Numbered from the stretch's first letter, positions 25,108-34,080 are shown. The stretch: DNA of 64,000 nt from CAZWKQ01 sp964634005 (GCA_964634005.1 CAZWKQ010000002.1:186001-250000); one strand, 5' to 3'. Numbers and translations are program-made. The notes: generated by a model not told the origin, from the letters alone.

Positions 25108-25118
25108 AAAAAAAATTT

Positions 25119-25532
25119 ATGCCCAGACCATTACGCAAGAGAACAGTTTCGTACCCGCCTAAAATGTTGGGTTTTAAACCGTTTGGTTTTTTTTGTGAAA
25201 TTGAAGGCAGGGTACAACTTCAGATAGATGAGTTTGAAAGCATTAGGTTGGTCAATTATCAAATGTTAACACAGGAGGAAGCTGCAAACGAAATGAAAGT
25301 CTCAAGACCTACATTTACCCGTATTTATAATGGAGCATTGAAAAAATTGGCTCAGGTAATTGTAGATTGCAAAGTTTTAGAGATTGAAGGCGGCGAATAT
25401 GAATATAATCAGCAATGGTACAGGTGTAAAAAGTGTTACAAGATAATACAAGGAATACATAATCATAAAAAATGCAATAATTGTGAAGATTACGGAGAAA
25501 ATGAATTAATTAACTTAAATACAAAGAAATGA
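25119..25532 (+). CDS. DUF134 family DNA-binding protein
   Basis: A 137-residue protein of the DUF134 family. It opens with the family's MPRPLRKRTV basic motif, then a helix-turn-helix of sigma-70 region 4 type (LTQEEAANEMKVSRPTFTRIYNGALKK). A C-terminal zinc-ribbon-like CKKC...CNNC element follows. An upstream ATG at 25083 lies inside the operator/promoter, so 25119 is preferred. DUF134 proteins are commonly found next to NifX-like and DUF5320 genes, as here. Likely a local regulator, perhaps metal- or Fe-S-responsive. It ends with an ATGA overlap into the lyase gene. Confidence 0.85.
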   Translation: MPRPLRKRTVSYPPKMLGFKPFGFFCEIEGRVQLQIDEFESIRLVNYQMLTQEEAANEMKVSRPTFTRIYNGALKKLAQVIVDCKVLEIEGGEYEYNQQWYRCKKCYKIIQGIHNHKKCNNCEDYGENELINLNTKK

Positions 25533-26710
25533 AAAAAGAAAATTCAGGGTTTAATACCCAATTGATACATGGAGGAGAAATCGATGATGTTTTTGGAGCA
25601 GCGACTGTTCCAATATACCAAACATCTACCTTTGCTTTTTCGAGTGCCGATGAAGGAGCTAAATGTTTTGCAGGTGAGAGTAAAGGCTATATTTACACAC
25701 GTATAGGCAACCCTACTATTGACGCTTTGGAACGTCAAATAGCACTTCTGGAAAGAGGTTTTGGAGGAATTGCCGTTAGTTCAGGTATGGCTGCAGTAAA
25801 TGTAATATACCAAGCTTTACTGGCTAATGGTGACCATATGGTTAGTACCGATGCTGTTTACGGTCCGGCTCGTGCTATTATGGAAAATCATTATCCTAAA
25901 TACGGAGTTGAAAGTACATACTTGAATACAACCAATCCTGCTGATGTTGAAAAAGCATTCAGACCCAATACAAAAATTCTGTATATCGAAACTCCTGCAA
26001 ATCCTACTATGGATATGAGCGATATAGCAGCTTGTGCCGAAATAGCTCATAAACATGGAGCCTTATTGGTTGTTGATAATACATTCTGCAGCCCATATTT
26101 GCAGCAACCTATTCTTTTAGGAGCAGATATTGTTTTTCATTCTATGACTAAATTTATCAATGGTCATGCTGATATTGTTGCCGGTATTATAGTTGCAAAG
26201 GATGAGAATGTTTATAAGCAATTAAGAACCATGATGGTAAACCTTGGCTGTAATATGGACCCACATCAGGCATATATGGTGCTTAGAGGCATAAAAACAT
26301 TAGGAATTCGAATCGACAGAGCTACGGAAAATGCTCAGAAAGTTGCCGAATTTCTCGAAAATCATCCAAAAGTGTCATGGGTTAAGTATCCGGGGTTAAA
26401 ATCACATCCTCAATACGAACTTGGTTTAAAACAAATGAAATCGCCCGGCTCTATGATTAGTTTTGGGTTAAAAAGTGGTTTTGACGGTGCAAAAAAACTG
26501 ATGGATAATGTTCATGTCGCATTACTTGCCGTATCGCTTGGTGGTGTTGAAACATTAATTCAACATCCAGCTTCTATGACTCATTCCAAAGTATCGAAGG
26601 AAGGCAAATTAAAAGCAGGAATTACCGATGATTTAATTCGCTTTGCCGTTGGCATTGAAGATGCTTCAGATATTATTGACGATTTAAAACAAGCTTTAGA
26701 AAAAATATAA
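25529..26710 (+). CDS. Methionine gamma-lyase-like PLP enzyme
   Basis: A 393-residue Cys/Met-metabolism PLP enzyme. The PLP lysine is K208 in HSMTKFINGH, with Y111 (AVYG) and the TRIGNPT phosphate-contact segment. Overall it tracks methionine gamma-lyase closely, for example VSLGGVETLIQHPASMTHS and DNTFCSPYLQQP. It would release methanethiol, ammonia and 2-oxobutyrate from methionine. The active-site cysteine of classical MGL (C116 in Pseudomonas) aligns with P113 here, so cystathionine gamma-lyase or O-acetylhomoserine sulfhydrylase activity is possible. It is embedded in a DUF134-DUF5320-NifX operon. Confidence 0.82.
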   Translation: MKKENSGFNTQLIHGGEIDDVFGAATVPIYQTSTFAFSSADEGAKCFAGESKGYIYTRIGNPTIDALERQIALLERGFGGIAVSSGMAAVNVIYQALLANGDHMVSTDAVYGPARAIMENHYPKYGVESTYLNTTNPADVEKAFRPNTKILYIETPANPTMDMSDIAACAEIAHKHGALLVVDNTFCSPYLQQPILLGADIVFHSMTKFINGHADIVAGIIVAKDENVYKQLRTMMVNLGCNMDPHQAYMVLRGIKTLGIRIDRATENAQKVAEFLENHPKVSWVKYPGLKSHPQYELGLKQMKSPGSMISFGLKSGFDGAKKLMDNVHVALLAVSLGGVETLIQHPASMTHSKVSKEGKLKAGITDDLIRFAVGIEDASDIIDDLKQALEKI

Positions 26711-26714
26711 TAAT

Positions 26715-26951
26715 ATGTCGCGCTTGAATAGTAAAGGACCCGAAAATGAGGGTTCAGCAACAGGCAGAGGATTAGGTATTTGTAATAATTCTGACAAAAA
26801 TAAAAACAATTCTTACGAATTGGGTAAGGGTATGGGGAAAAAATATCATTCAGGCGGTGGTGTAGGAAAAGGGAAAAGACTTAAGTATTATCAATCAAAA
26901 AATATTAAAGATGAAAATAGCAGTTCCAATAACACAAACACAGGAAATTGA
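26715..26951 (+). CDS. DUF5320-like small glycine-rich protein
   Basis: A 78-residue Gly/Lys/Asn-rich protein. The N-terminal SKGPENEGSATGRGLGICN follows the GP..xGP.TGRG.G.C pattern of DUF5320 proteins. The function of this family is unknown; it co-occurs with NifX/NifB-like proteins. The last 14 codons overlap the start of the NifX-like gene by 41 bases in another frame, and the tail (NSSSNNTNTGN) is low-complexity, as expected if constrained by the overlap. Confidence 0.65.
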   Translation: MSRLNSKGPENEGSATGRGLGICNNSDKNKNNSYELGKGMGKKYHSGGGVGKGKRLKYYQSKNIKDENSSSNNTNTGN

Positions 26952-27273
26952 CAATCACTTTGGTCATTGTCAGTTTTATCAGGTTTTTTCAATAGATGAT
27001 AATAATACTATTGAAAGTACCGAAATCATTGATTCGCCCCATGGCTGTGGCTGCAAATCGAACATTGCACAAGAGCTTTCTGAAAAAGGAGTAAAAGTGA
27101 TGTTGGCCGGAGGCATAGGAGAGGGGGCAATTAATGTTCTAAACTATTACGGTATTAAGGTTATTAAGGGTTGCAGCGGCAATGCAAAGCAAAATGTAGA
27201 ATTATACCTGAAAGGTATATTGGAAGATAAAGGCAGTGCATGCCATTCGCATAGCCACGAATGTAAGCATTAG
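26911..27273 (+). CDS. NifX/NifB-like dinitrogenase iron-molybdenum cofactor-binding-fold protein
   Basis: A 120-residue protein starting MKIAVPITQTQEIDNHFGHC, typical of the NifB/NifX/NafY cofactor-binding fold, with VMLAGGIGEGAINVL in the middle. In organisms without nitrogenase these proteins are thought to handle Fe-S or other metal clusters. The C-terminal tail is rich in Cys and His (CHSHSHECKH), a plausible metal site. The start is set by the family's conserved MKIAVP beginning despite the 41-base overlap with the preceding gene. No nif structural genes are seen. Confidence 0.85.
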   Translation: MKIAVPITQTQEIDNHFGHCQFYQVFSIDDNNTIESTEIIDSPHGCGCKSNIAQELSEKGVKVMLAGGIGEGAINVLNYYGIKVIKGCSGNAKQNVELYLKGILEDKGSACHSHSHECKH

Positions 27274-27295
27274 TATAAATATTTATTCTGATTTT

Positions 27296-27344
27296 AATCC
27301 CTTATTTGTCATTTAAGGTTTCAAAAATTGATAAATAAGGGATT
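27296..27344. terminator. Bidirectional intrinsic terminator
   Basis: Arms AATCCCTTATTT and AAATAAGGGATT (12 bases, perfect) are separated by 25 bases and followed by a T-run on the plus strand. It lies between the convergent NifX-like and hutH genes. Confidence 0.8.
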
Positions 27345-27347
27345 TTT

Positions 27348-28877
27348 TTACAACTGATACTTTTTTGTGTCTTCTTCAGGAAGTTCTAACTGATAATCTC
27401 TCAGGAATTTTATAGTATTATTTATATGAAGATACATCACTTCATCATTGTTAATAAATTCAACATATTTACGATATTGTGATATGAAATTCTCTAGAAA
27501 AGGTGAGGTTTTTTCAGGTCTTCTGAATTCGATAGCCTGAGTAGCATTGAAAAGTTCAATAGAAAGAATTCTTTCGAGATTTTCCAGTACTTTATATGTT
27601 TTGGTAGCAGCATTAGCCCCCATACTTACATGATCTTCCTGTCCTTGCGAAGATTCGATAGAATCGACAGAACAAGGAGAACATAGTTGTTTGTTTTGGC
27701 TTACTATTGAAGCAGAAGTGTACTGAGGTATCATAAATCCACTGTTTAATCCGGGATGAGCTACCAAAAAATGAGGCAAACCTCTTTTGCCCGAAATTAA
27801 TTGATAAGTACGTCTTTCGGAAATGTTTCCTAATTCAGCCATTGCAATTGCCAGATTATCCAATGCAAGTGCAAGGGGTTGACCGTGAAAATTTCCTGCA
27901 GATATTATTAAATCATCTTCAGGAAAAATTGTAGGATTATCTGTTACTGAATTTATTTCATTTTTGAAAACATAGGAAACATAGTTTATTGAATCCTTTG
28001 AAGCTCCGTGGACTTGCGGAATACAACGAAAAGAGTAAGGATCCTGAACATGCTCCTTGGTTCTGTTAATAAGTTGACTGCCTTTCAATATATTTTGGAT
28101 TCGTTTTGCAGTTTTTATTTGCCCTTTATGAGGCCTAATAAGTTGTATTTTTTCGTGGAATGGCTCAATTCTTCCGTCAAAAGCATCAAGCGATAATGCT
28201 CCTATTATATCGGCTAATCGAGATAGTTTAAATACCTTTAAGCAGCAATAAACTCCGTATGCACTCATAAATTGAGTTCCGTTTAGCAGTGCTAATCCTT
28301 CTTTCGATTGCAGTGAGATTGGTTTCCAATTAAATTCTTTTAATACTTCGGCAGCAGCGGTCTTTTTATTTTTGTAATAAACTTCACCTAAGCCAATCAA
28401 AGGTAGCGATAAATGTGCCAATGGAGATAAATCGCCCGATGCACCTAAAGAGCCTTGCTGATATACTACCGGTAAAATGTCGTTATTGAAAAAATCAATT
28501 AATCTTTCAACGGTAGCTAATTGAACTCCCGAATGTCCGTAAGATAATGATTGAATTTTGAGAAGAATCATAAGTTTTACTATAGGAAGTGGTACTTCTT
28601 CTCCTGTGCCGCAAGCGTGCGATTTTACCAGATTTTCCTGAAGTGTATGAAGCTGATCGTTCGATATAATATGATTGCACAATGACCCAAATCCGGTGTT
28701 AATCCCATAAATTGGTTCGGTTTGCGAAAGCATTTTTTTGTCAAGATATTCTCTGCATCTTGTTATTTTATTTTTTGCTTCTTCCGATAATTCAAGTTTC
28801 TTTTGATTATTTATAATATCATCAATTGTTTCGAAATCTAATATTCCTTGTCCAATGTAGTATACATTCATATTCAT
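27348..28877 (-). CDS. hutH: Histidine ammonia-lyase
   Basis: A 509-residue enzyme converting L-histidine to urocanate and ammonia. The self-cyclising Ala-Ser-Gly triad that forms the MIO cofactor is at 146-148 (GSLGASGDLSPLAH). YGINTGFGSL near residue 57-66, NGTQFMSAYG and QYTSASIVSQ are family hallmarks. Length is standard. The other hut genes (hutU, hutI, ftcD) are not in the window. The divergent neighbour is P5C dehydrogenase, so both operons handle the His/Pro-to-glutamate family. An ATG two codons downstream is an equally plausible start. Confidence 0.95.
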   Translation of the reverse strand: MNMNVYYIGQGILDFETIDDIINNQKKLELSEEAKNKITRCREYLDKKMLSQTEPIYGINTGFGSLCNHIISNDQLHTLQENLVKSHACGTGEEVPLPIVKLMILLKIQSLSYGHSGVQLATVERLIDFFNNDILPVVYQQGSLGASGDLSPLAHLSLPLIGLGEVYYKNKKTAAAEVLKEFNWKPISLQSKEGLALLNGTQFMSAYGVYCCLKVFKLSRLADIIGALSLDAFDGRIEPFHEKIQLIRPHKGQIKTAKRIQNILKGSQLINRTKEHVQDPYSFRCIPQVHGASKDSINYVSYVFKNEINSVTDNPTIFPEDDLIISAGNFHGQPLALALDNLAIAMAELGNISERRTYQLISGKRGLPHFLVAHPGLNSGFMIPQYTSASIVSQNKQLCSPCSVDSIESSQGQEDHVSMGANAATKTYKVLENLERILSIELFNATQAIEFRRPEKTSPFLENFISQYRKYVEFINNDEVMYLHINNTIKFLRDYQLELPEEDTKKYQL

Positions 28878-28892
28878 GTTTTTTTAAAGTTT

Positions 28893-28901
28893 GCAAAATT
28901 A
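28893..28901 (-). promoter_or_regulatory. -7 box (TAATTTTGC) of hutH
   Basis: A TAnnTTTGC match on the minus strand, 15 bases before the hutH start. In the same divergent gap TGTAATC (28964-28970) and GATTACA (28983-28989) form a 7-base inverted repeat upstream of pruA. Confidence 0.55.
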
Positions 28902-29012
28902 GATAAAAATGCAAGCCCAAACAATATATTGCATTAACAAATTAAGTTTTTCGAACTATTTTATGTAATCTTTGTTTATAATGATTACAAATAAGAAATA
29001 AAAAAGGATAAT

Positions 29013-30650
29013 ATGAATAATGCTATTTTTAATTTTGAACAACCTAAAAATGAACCTGTTAAAACATATGTTCCGGGAAGCAGTGACAGGAAAGCATTGA
29101 ATGAAGCTCTCGATAAATTGAGTTCTCAGGTAATTGATATTCCTCTTATAATAGGAGGAAAAGAAATAAGAACCGGTAAAACCGGAAAAGTTACCATGCC
29201 TCATAATCATAATCATATATTGGCAACATATCATAAAGCCGGTGAAAAGGAAGTAAAAATGGCAATTGAATCTTCGCTTGAAGCGCACAAAAAATGGGAA
29301 GCCACTTCTTGGGTAGAAAGGTTGTCGATAACATTAAAAGCCGCAGAGCTAATATCAAAAAAATATCGCTATTTATTAAATGCTGCAACAATGCTTGGGC
29401 AGGGCAAAAATGCCTATCAGGCAGAGATTGACGCAGCATGTGAAACCATCGACTTTTTAAGGTTTAATGCACATTATATTTCAGAAATTTATAATGAACA
29501 GCCACATTCTGAACCCGGTATAGTCAACAGGATAGAATATCGTCCTCTTGAAGGATTTGTATTTTCAATTACTCCGTTCAATTTTACCGCCATTGCTTCG
29601 AATTTGAATTTGGCTCCAATTTTAATGGGCAACACAGTTGTATGGAAGCCTGCAACTACATCTTTACTTTCAAATTATTTGCTGATGCAGATTTATAAAG
29701 AAGCCGGATTACATGATGGAGTACTTAATTTTATCCCCGGGCAGGGAAGTCTTATTGGTAACATAGTACTCAAACATCCCGATCTTGCAGGTGTTCACTT
29801 TACGGGGTCAAGTTCTACTTTTAATCAGATATGGAAAACTGTAAGCGAAAATATCGGAAAGTTCAAGTCATATCCCAAACTAGTAGGTGAAACAGGTGGC
29901 AAAGATTTTATTTTTGTTCATAAATCGGCTAATCCGCTTGAAGTTGCTACTGCTATTGTAAGAGGAGCTTTCGAGTATCAGGGACAAAAATGTTCAGCAG
30001 CTTCAAGAGCTTATATTCCAAAATCCCTTTGGGATGAGATACATAATCATATAGGAGAAATGATGAAACAAATTACAGTAGGTGATGTCAGAAAGTTTAG
30101 CAATTTTGTCAATGCAGTTATTGATGAAGCTTCATTTGACAATTGTATGATGTATATCGATAAAGCAAAACAATCGGATGTTGCCGAAATTATTTTCGGA
30201 GGAAATGGCGATAAATCTGTTGGCTATTTTGTAGAACCTACAATAATTACTACTACCGATCCTCATTTTATAACTATGGAGGAAGAAATATTTGGTCCTA
30301 TTATGACAATTTATATTTACGATGATGATGACTTTGAAAAAACCTTGCATATTTGCGACCAAACTTCTCCTTATGCATTAACCGGTTCTGTATTTTCTAC
30401 CGATAGGGAAGCATTAAATAAAGCCTGTAATATTTTAAAATATGCAGCAGGTAATTTTTACTTTAATGATAAGCCCACAGGTGCAGTAGTTGGTCAGCAA
30501 CCTTTCGGAGGCTCGAGAGCTTCGGGTACTAACGATAAAGCGGGTAGTCATCTGAATTTAATCAGATGGACTAATCCCAGAACCATTAAAGAAACTCTGT
30601 TACCTCCTACTGACTTTAAATATCCTTTTATGAAGGAAGATAAGTGTTAA
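29013..30650 (+). CDS. pruA: L-glutamate gamma-semialdehyde (P5C) dehydrogenase
   Basis: A 545-residue aldehyde dehydrogenase of the P5C-dehydrogenase type, oxidising glutamate-5-semialdehyde to glutamate with NAD+. The catalytic cysteine is about C327 in YQGQKCSAASR, with the glutamate in VGETGGKDF and the C-terminal KPTGAVVGQQPFGGSRASGTNDKAG region. This matches the monofunctional eukaryote-like form found in Bacteroidota, not the PutA fusion. No proline dehydrogenase is adjacent. It is followed by an intrinsic terminator. Confidence 0.95.
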   Translation: MNNAIFNFEQPKNEPVKTYVPGSSDRKALNEALDKLSSQVIDIPLIIGGKEIRTGKTGKVTMPHNHNHILATYHKAGEKEVKMAIESSLEAHKKWEATSWVERLSITLKAAELISKKYRYLLNAATMLGQGKNAYQAEIDAACETIDFLRFNAHYISEIYNEQPHSEPGIVNRIEYRPLEGFVFSITPFNFTAIASNLNLAPILMGNTVVWKPATTSLLSNYLLMQIYKEAGLHDGVLNFIPGQGSLIGNIVLKHPDLAGVHFTGSSSTFNQIWKTVSENIGKFKSYPKLVGETGGKDFIFVHKSANPLEVATAIVRGAFEYQGQKCSAASRAYIPKSLWDEIHNHIGEMMKQITVGDVRKFSNFVNAVIDEASFDNCMMYIDKAKQSDVAEIIFGGNGDKSVGYFVEPTIITTTDPHFITMEEEIFGPIMTIYIYDDDDFEKTLHICDQTSPYALTGSVFSTDREALNKACNILKYAAGNFYFNDKPTGAVVGQQPFGGSRASGTNDKAGSHLNLIRWTNPRTIKETLLPPTDFKYPFMKEDKC

Positions 30651-30675
30651 AGGATGTACGCTTTTAATTTTTATG

Positions 30676-30710
30676 AAAATCGCAGTTAATTTTTTAGCTG
30701 CGATTTTTTT
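30676..30710 (+). terminator. Intrinsic terminator after pruA
   Basis: Stem AAAATCGCAG / CTGCGATTTT with a 12-base AT loop and a T-run, 26 bases after the pruA stop codon. Confidence 0.9.
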
Positions 30711-30736
30711 TATAATTTAGCAATAAAAAATATTAT

Positions 30737-31477
30737 ATGATAGGAATAATCGGAGGCTCAGGATTAGAAAATCTAAATATTTTCGATGATTTTCAAGTTA
30801 TAGATTTAGAAACACCCTACGGTAAACCTTCTTCTGAAATTATAAAAGGGAAATTGTATGGTAAAGAAGTAGCTATATTGTCGCGTCACGGAAGAAATCA
30901 CACAATAACTCCAACTCACGTTAACAACAGGGCAAATATTTCGGCACTGAAAAATATCGGATGTGAAAAAATTATAGCAACCACTGCTTGCGGCAGCTTG
31001 AACGAAAATATTGCCCCCGGGGATTTTGCTATTCCAGATCAGTTTATCGATTTCACCCGTCACCGTCATATTACTTTTTTCGACAGCTTCGAACCAGGTG
31101 AGCTGAAACATTGCCAAATGGCTGAACCATTCTCAGATGAATTGAGAAAAAAAATAACAGAAACAGCTTCGAAGTTGAATCAGAAATTGCATACAAAAGC
31201 TACGATAATCACCATTGAAGGCCCACGTTTTTCTACTAGAGCGGAATCTTTTATGTTTAGAAATTGGGGAGCCGATTTGATTAATATGAGTACTGCACCT
31301 GAGGTTATTCTTGCTAATGAAATAGAAATTCCATATGCTGCAATTGCTCTTTGTACCGATTACGACTGTTGGAAAACTGATCTGGAACCTGTTTCATGGG
31401 AGCAGGTTTTGAGTGTTTTCAATAAAAATGTTAATAATATTACAAAACTCCTCGTGGAATTAATAAAAAACATCTAA
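30737..31477 (+). CDS. S-methyl-5'-thioadenosine phosphorylase-like purine nucleoside phosphorylase
   Basis: A 246-residue MTAP/PNP-family enzyme that would cleave 5'-methylthioadenosine with phosphate to adenine and methylthioribose-1-phosphate. GIIGGSGLE at the N-terminus, ATTACGSLNE, IEGPRFSTRAES, INMSTAPEVILA and CTDYDCWK match MTAP motifs; the DYD element favours an amino-purine substrate. At 246 residues it is slightly shorter than typical MTAP (about 280). Methylthioinosine phosphorylase is an alternative. It fits with the methionine lyase as part of methionine/SAM-derived sulfur handling. Confidence 0.85.
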   Translation: MIGIIGGSGLENLNIFDDFQVIDLETPYGKPSSEIIKGKLYGKEVAILSRHGRNHTITPTHVNNRANISALKNIGCEKIIATTACGSLNENIAPGDFAIPDQFIDFTRHRHITFFDSFEPGELKHCQMAEPFSDELRKKITETASKLNQKLHTKATIITIEGPRFSTRAESFMFRNWGADLINMSTAPEVILANEIEIPYAAIALCTDYDCWKTDLEPVSWEQVLSVFNKNVNNITKLLVELIKNI

Positions 31478-31639
31478 GCTAAACATTTGTATATTAATTA
31501 TTTAATTTAAATCCCAAATCATTTTGGCAATATTATTTTATTTCAATTACTTGATGAATAATGTTAATTTTTTTCTGAATATTACTGTATTTTTTTGTAA
31601 AAAATATTGTAGGTTTGTAATCTGAGAATATTGTATACA

Positions 31640-33109
31640 ATGAAAAAGTGGGTGATATTGTTGATAATGATTTTAAATTCTGTACTTGCCAAAACGCAAG
31701 TTATTGACACAATATCAATTAGCCTTCCCATTTTTTCCGATACCGTATCATACCTGAAAAAAGCAAAAGGATGGATGTTGCAGAACGATGGAGAGTGGGT
31801 TAGTGCTTCAAACAAAATTCCCTACGACAAAACAGTTTATTCGTCAAAAAATAAAGATTTTGCATTGGGTAAAGAAAATTTTCTATCAATGGAACTTTCT
31901 CCTTTATTTTTTAACAATAAGCCGATGGTTCTTTTTTTAGTGTATTTTCAGGAAGGAAAGTATGAATTTCCAGTAATTAAATCGGGCTGGAAGACTTACA
32001 AATCTGTTTATTATTATGTTTTTGAAAAAGAAAAATTAAGATATTTATTGTCAGATACCTTGGTTCAAGGCAAACCTTATTCGATAAATCTTGACGTTTA
32101 TGCAAGCGGTTATGTAAATTTAAAAAAAGCTCAGCAAAGTGTCAGAAATATAGTTTCGCAAAATTTGATAGAAATTAAGTCGAAGCGTAAGGTTAACAAT
32201 ATAAACCTTATTTTTTCATTATATCCCGTAAAAAGTGAAAAGAGAGGGAATGTATTGTTTAAATTAATCAGAACATATTCTAAGCCTTCGATATACGAAT
32301 ATTTTTTACAACCTGCTTTACAGAAGCTGATTTTCAGCAAGTATTATTATGAAGCAGATATGACCGATTTTTATAAGTTTATAAAGAAATGTTTGTCGCA
32401 GGATGAAACTTTTTTACAGCAAAAGCTCGAGTATTTGGAAACTACGCCAATAAACGAAGATAATTTCCGATCAAATTTTTCGAGGGTAAAGGACAGCCTT
32501 AGAAGGTTTGAAACAAAATATGAAGAATTTAAAGTAGATACATCAAACTTTTATTCTGCACCAAAAATATCTAAATATGCCGATACTGTTGCAGGAACAA
32601 ATTTTATAAAAAGCTCCTCGAAAAAAATTAAAGTCGATAATATAAAATCTGAAACGGATACTCTTAAACAAAAAATCGAGAAAATTCAAAACAAAGATAC
32701 TACGTTGATGAAAGGTGTCGAAAATTACAAGAATACTGATATCAAAACTGAAGCAAAAAAAACTGATACTATCAGAATAAATAAAACTGAAGTTTCGGGC
32801 AATCTGAATCAAAAATCTGAAAAAAACTCTTCACGAGTAATCTTTAGAGTTCAGATTGGGACTGCCAATTATGATAAAGCCCAGCTATTTTTCAGGAATA
32901 AATATCAAATTGAAGATGAAATTTATGTAATACCTTATCAAAATATTTATAAATACGCTATTGGGAATTTTACTTCTTACAAAGAGGCAAAAACATTTTT
33001 GGAAGAGATTAAAAATAAAATACAAGGAGCCTTTTTGTTGGCATTTATTGATGGGGTTCTATCTCCTGTTCCCGAAGCTGTAAGTATAATAGAAAGCACA
33101 AACAACTAA
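31640..33109 (+). CDS. Secreted protein with C-terminal SPOR-like domain
   Basis: A 489-residue protein with an N-terminal signal peptide (MKKWVILLIMILNSVLA). A TTG nine bases upstream is less likely. A beta-rich region of about 190 residues is followed by a Lys/Asp/Thr-rich, probably disordered stretch (about 270-390). The C-terminal part is SPOR-like: VIFRVQIGTANYDKAQ, then YKYAIGNFTSYKEAKTFLEEIK. SPOR domains bind denuded peptidoglycan at division sites. The N-terminal part is not recognised. A TAGGTTTG at 31610 may be its -7 box. Confidence 0.7.
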   Translation: MKKWVILLIMILNSVLAKTQVIDTISISLPIFSDTVSYLKKAKGWMLQNDGEWVSASNKIPYDKTVYSSKNKDFALGKENFLSMELSPLFFNNKPMVLFLVYFQEGKYEFPVIKSGWKTYKSVYYYVFEKEKLRYLLSDTLVQGKPYSINLDVYASGYVNLKKAQQSVRNIVSQNLIEIKSKRKVNNINLIFSLYPVKSEKRGNVLFKLIRTYSKPSIYEYFLQPALQKLIFSKYYYEADMTDFYKFIKKCLSQDETFLQQKLEYLETTPINEDNFRSNFSRVKDSLRRFETKYEEFKVDTSNFYSAPKISKYADTVAGTNFIKSSSKKIKVDNIKSETDTLKQKIEKIQNKDTTLMKGVENYKNTDIKTEAKKTDTIRINKTEVSGNLNQKSEKNSSRVIFRVQIGTANYDKAQLFFRNKYQIEDEIYVIPYQNIYKYAIGNFTSYKEAKTFLEEIKNKIQGAFLLAFIDGVLSPVPEAVSIIESTNN

Positions 33110-33206
33110 CACAGTTTTTTTACTGATTAGAATAGTTAAGTATTAGTAAAGCTGATATTTACTTATTTTTCTGTCAATCTGTGTAGGGATGAGACACAAA
33201 AAATTA

Positions 33207-33214
33207 TACATTTG
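33207..33214 (+). promoter_or_regulatory. -7 box (TACATTTG) of the RhuM-type gene
   Basis: A TAnnTTTG match 20 bases before the ATG at 33235, showing that the disrupted gene retains a promoter-like element. Confidence 0.4.
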
Positions 33215-33234
33215 TTTTTCAAAAGAGTTAATTA

Positions 33235-34080
33235 ATGAAAAACGAGATAATTATCTATCAAAACAATGATTCTTCAATACAGCTTGAAGTTAGAGTAAAA
33301 GATGAGTTGGTATGGATAAACAGGCATCAATTAGCCATACTATTTAATTGAGATATTAAAACAATCGGAAAACATATTGCAAATGCATTAAAAAAAGAAC
33401 TTGAAGGGATACAAGTTGTCGCAAAATTTGCGACAACTGCTTCAGATGGAAAAACATATAAAGTTGAGTATTACAACCTTGATATGGTTTTATCGATTGG
33501 GTATCGTGTTAAATCAAAGCAGGGAGTTCAATTTCGCATCTGGGCTAATCGAGTATTGAAAGAATATCTTCTAAAAGGGTATGCCGTTAACCAACGAATT
33601 GACAGACTTGAAAACAAAGTAGAAAGCATTGAGCAAAGAGTAAGTGAAATAGATTTGAAAATAAATGCTCAATTACCTCCACGTCAGAGTATTTTTTTCG
33701 ATGGTCAGGTGTTTGATGCCCATGTTTTTGTTTCTGAACTAATAAAGTCAGCTAAAAAGTCTATAATCTTAATAGATAATTATATTGACGAAAGCGTTTT
33801 GATTTTATTTTCAAAAAGAAATAGAAATGTATCAGTAGAAATATACACCCAAAACTTGACTAGAACATTGGAATTTGACATTAAAAAATACAATTCTCAA
33901 TATCAACCGGTAATAGTAAAGTCTTTTAACAAGTCGCATGATCGTTTTATGATTATTGACAACGAAAGGGTTTATCATTTTGGGGCATCGTTAAAGGATT
34001 TGGGTAAGAAATGGTTTGCTTTTTCAAAGCTACAGATGCCGGTAGATAGTATTTTAGCACGATTGAAAAAAATGAATTGA
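33235..34080 (+). pseudogene. RhuM-type DNA-binding/PLD-like protein interrupted by an in-frame TGA
   Basis: Reading from the ATG at 33235 gives 38 codons (MKNEIIIYQNND... WINRHQLAILFN), a TGA at 33349-33351, then DIKTIGKHIANALKKEL and an uninterrupted 243 codons to 34078. RhuM-family proteins have an Arg at the stop position (W..q..mA.LF..d..tI..Hi), so a single CGA or AGA to TGA change explains it. The N-terminal half is a virulence RhuM/Fic-associated DNA-binding domain and the middle is a coiled coil (RIDRLENKVESIEQRV). The C-terminal part is a PLD-like domain with KSHDRFMIID. It may be a recent pseudogene, a sequencing error, or a truncated protein from an internal start such as 33484. 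Confidence 0.75.

Noticed and set aside
25083..25118. Upstream ATG of the DUF134 gene
   Set aside because: It lies within the inverted repeat and before the -7 box, so it would not be transcribed from this promoter. The family begins at the downstream MPRPLRKR.
26911..27273. Nitrogen fixation capability because of a NifX-like gene
   Set aside because: No nifHDK, nifE or nifN genes are seen, and NifX-fold proteins are widespread outside diazotrophs.
28964..28989. TGTAATC...GATTACA repeat upstream of pruA as a Crp or Hut operator
   Set aside because: The 7-base arms are AT-rich with a 12-base spacer, and no matching regulator or second copy was seen. It is mentioned only with the hutH promoter.
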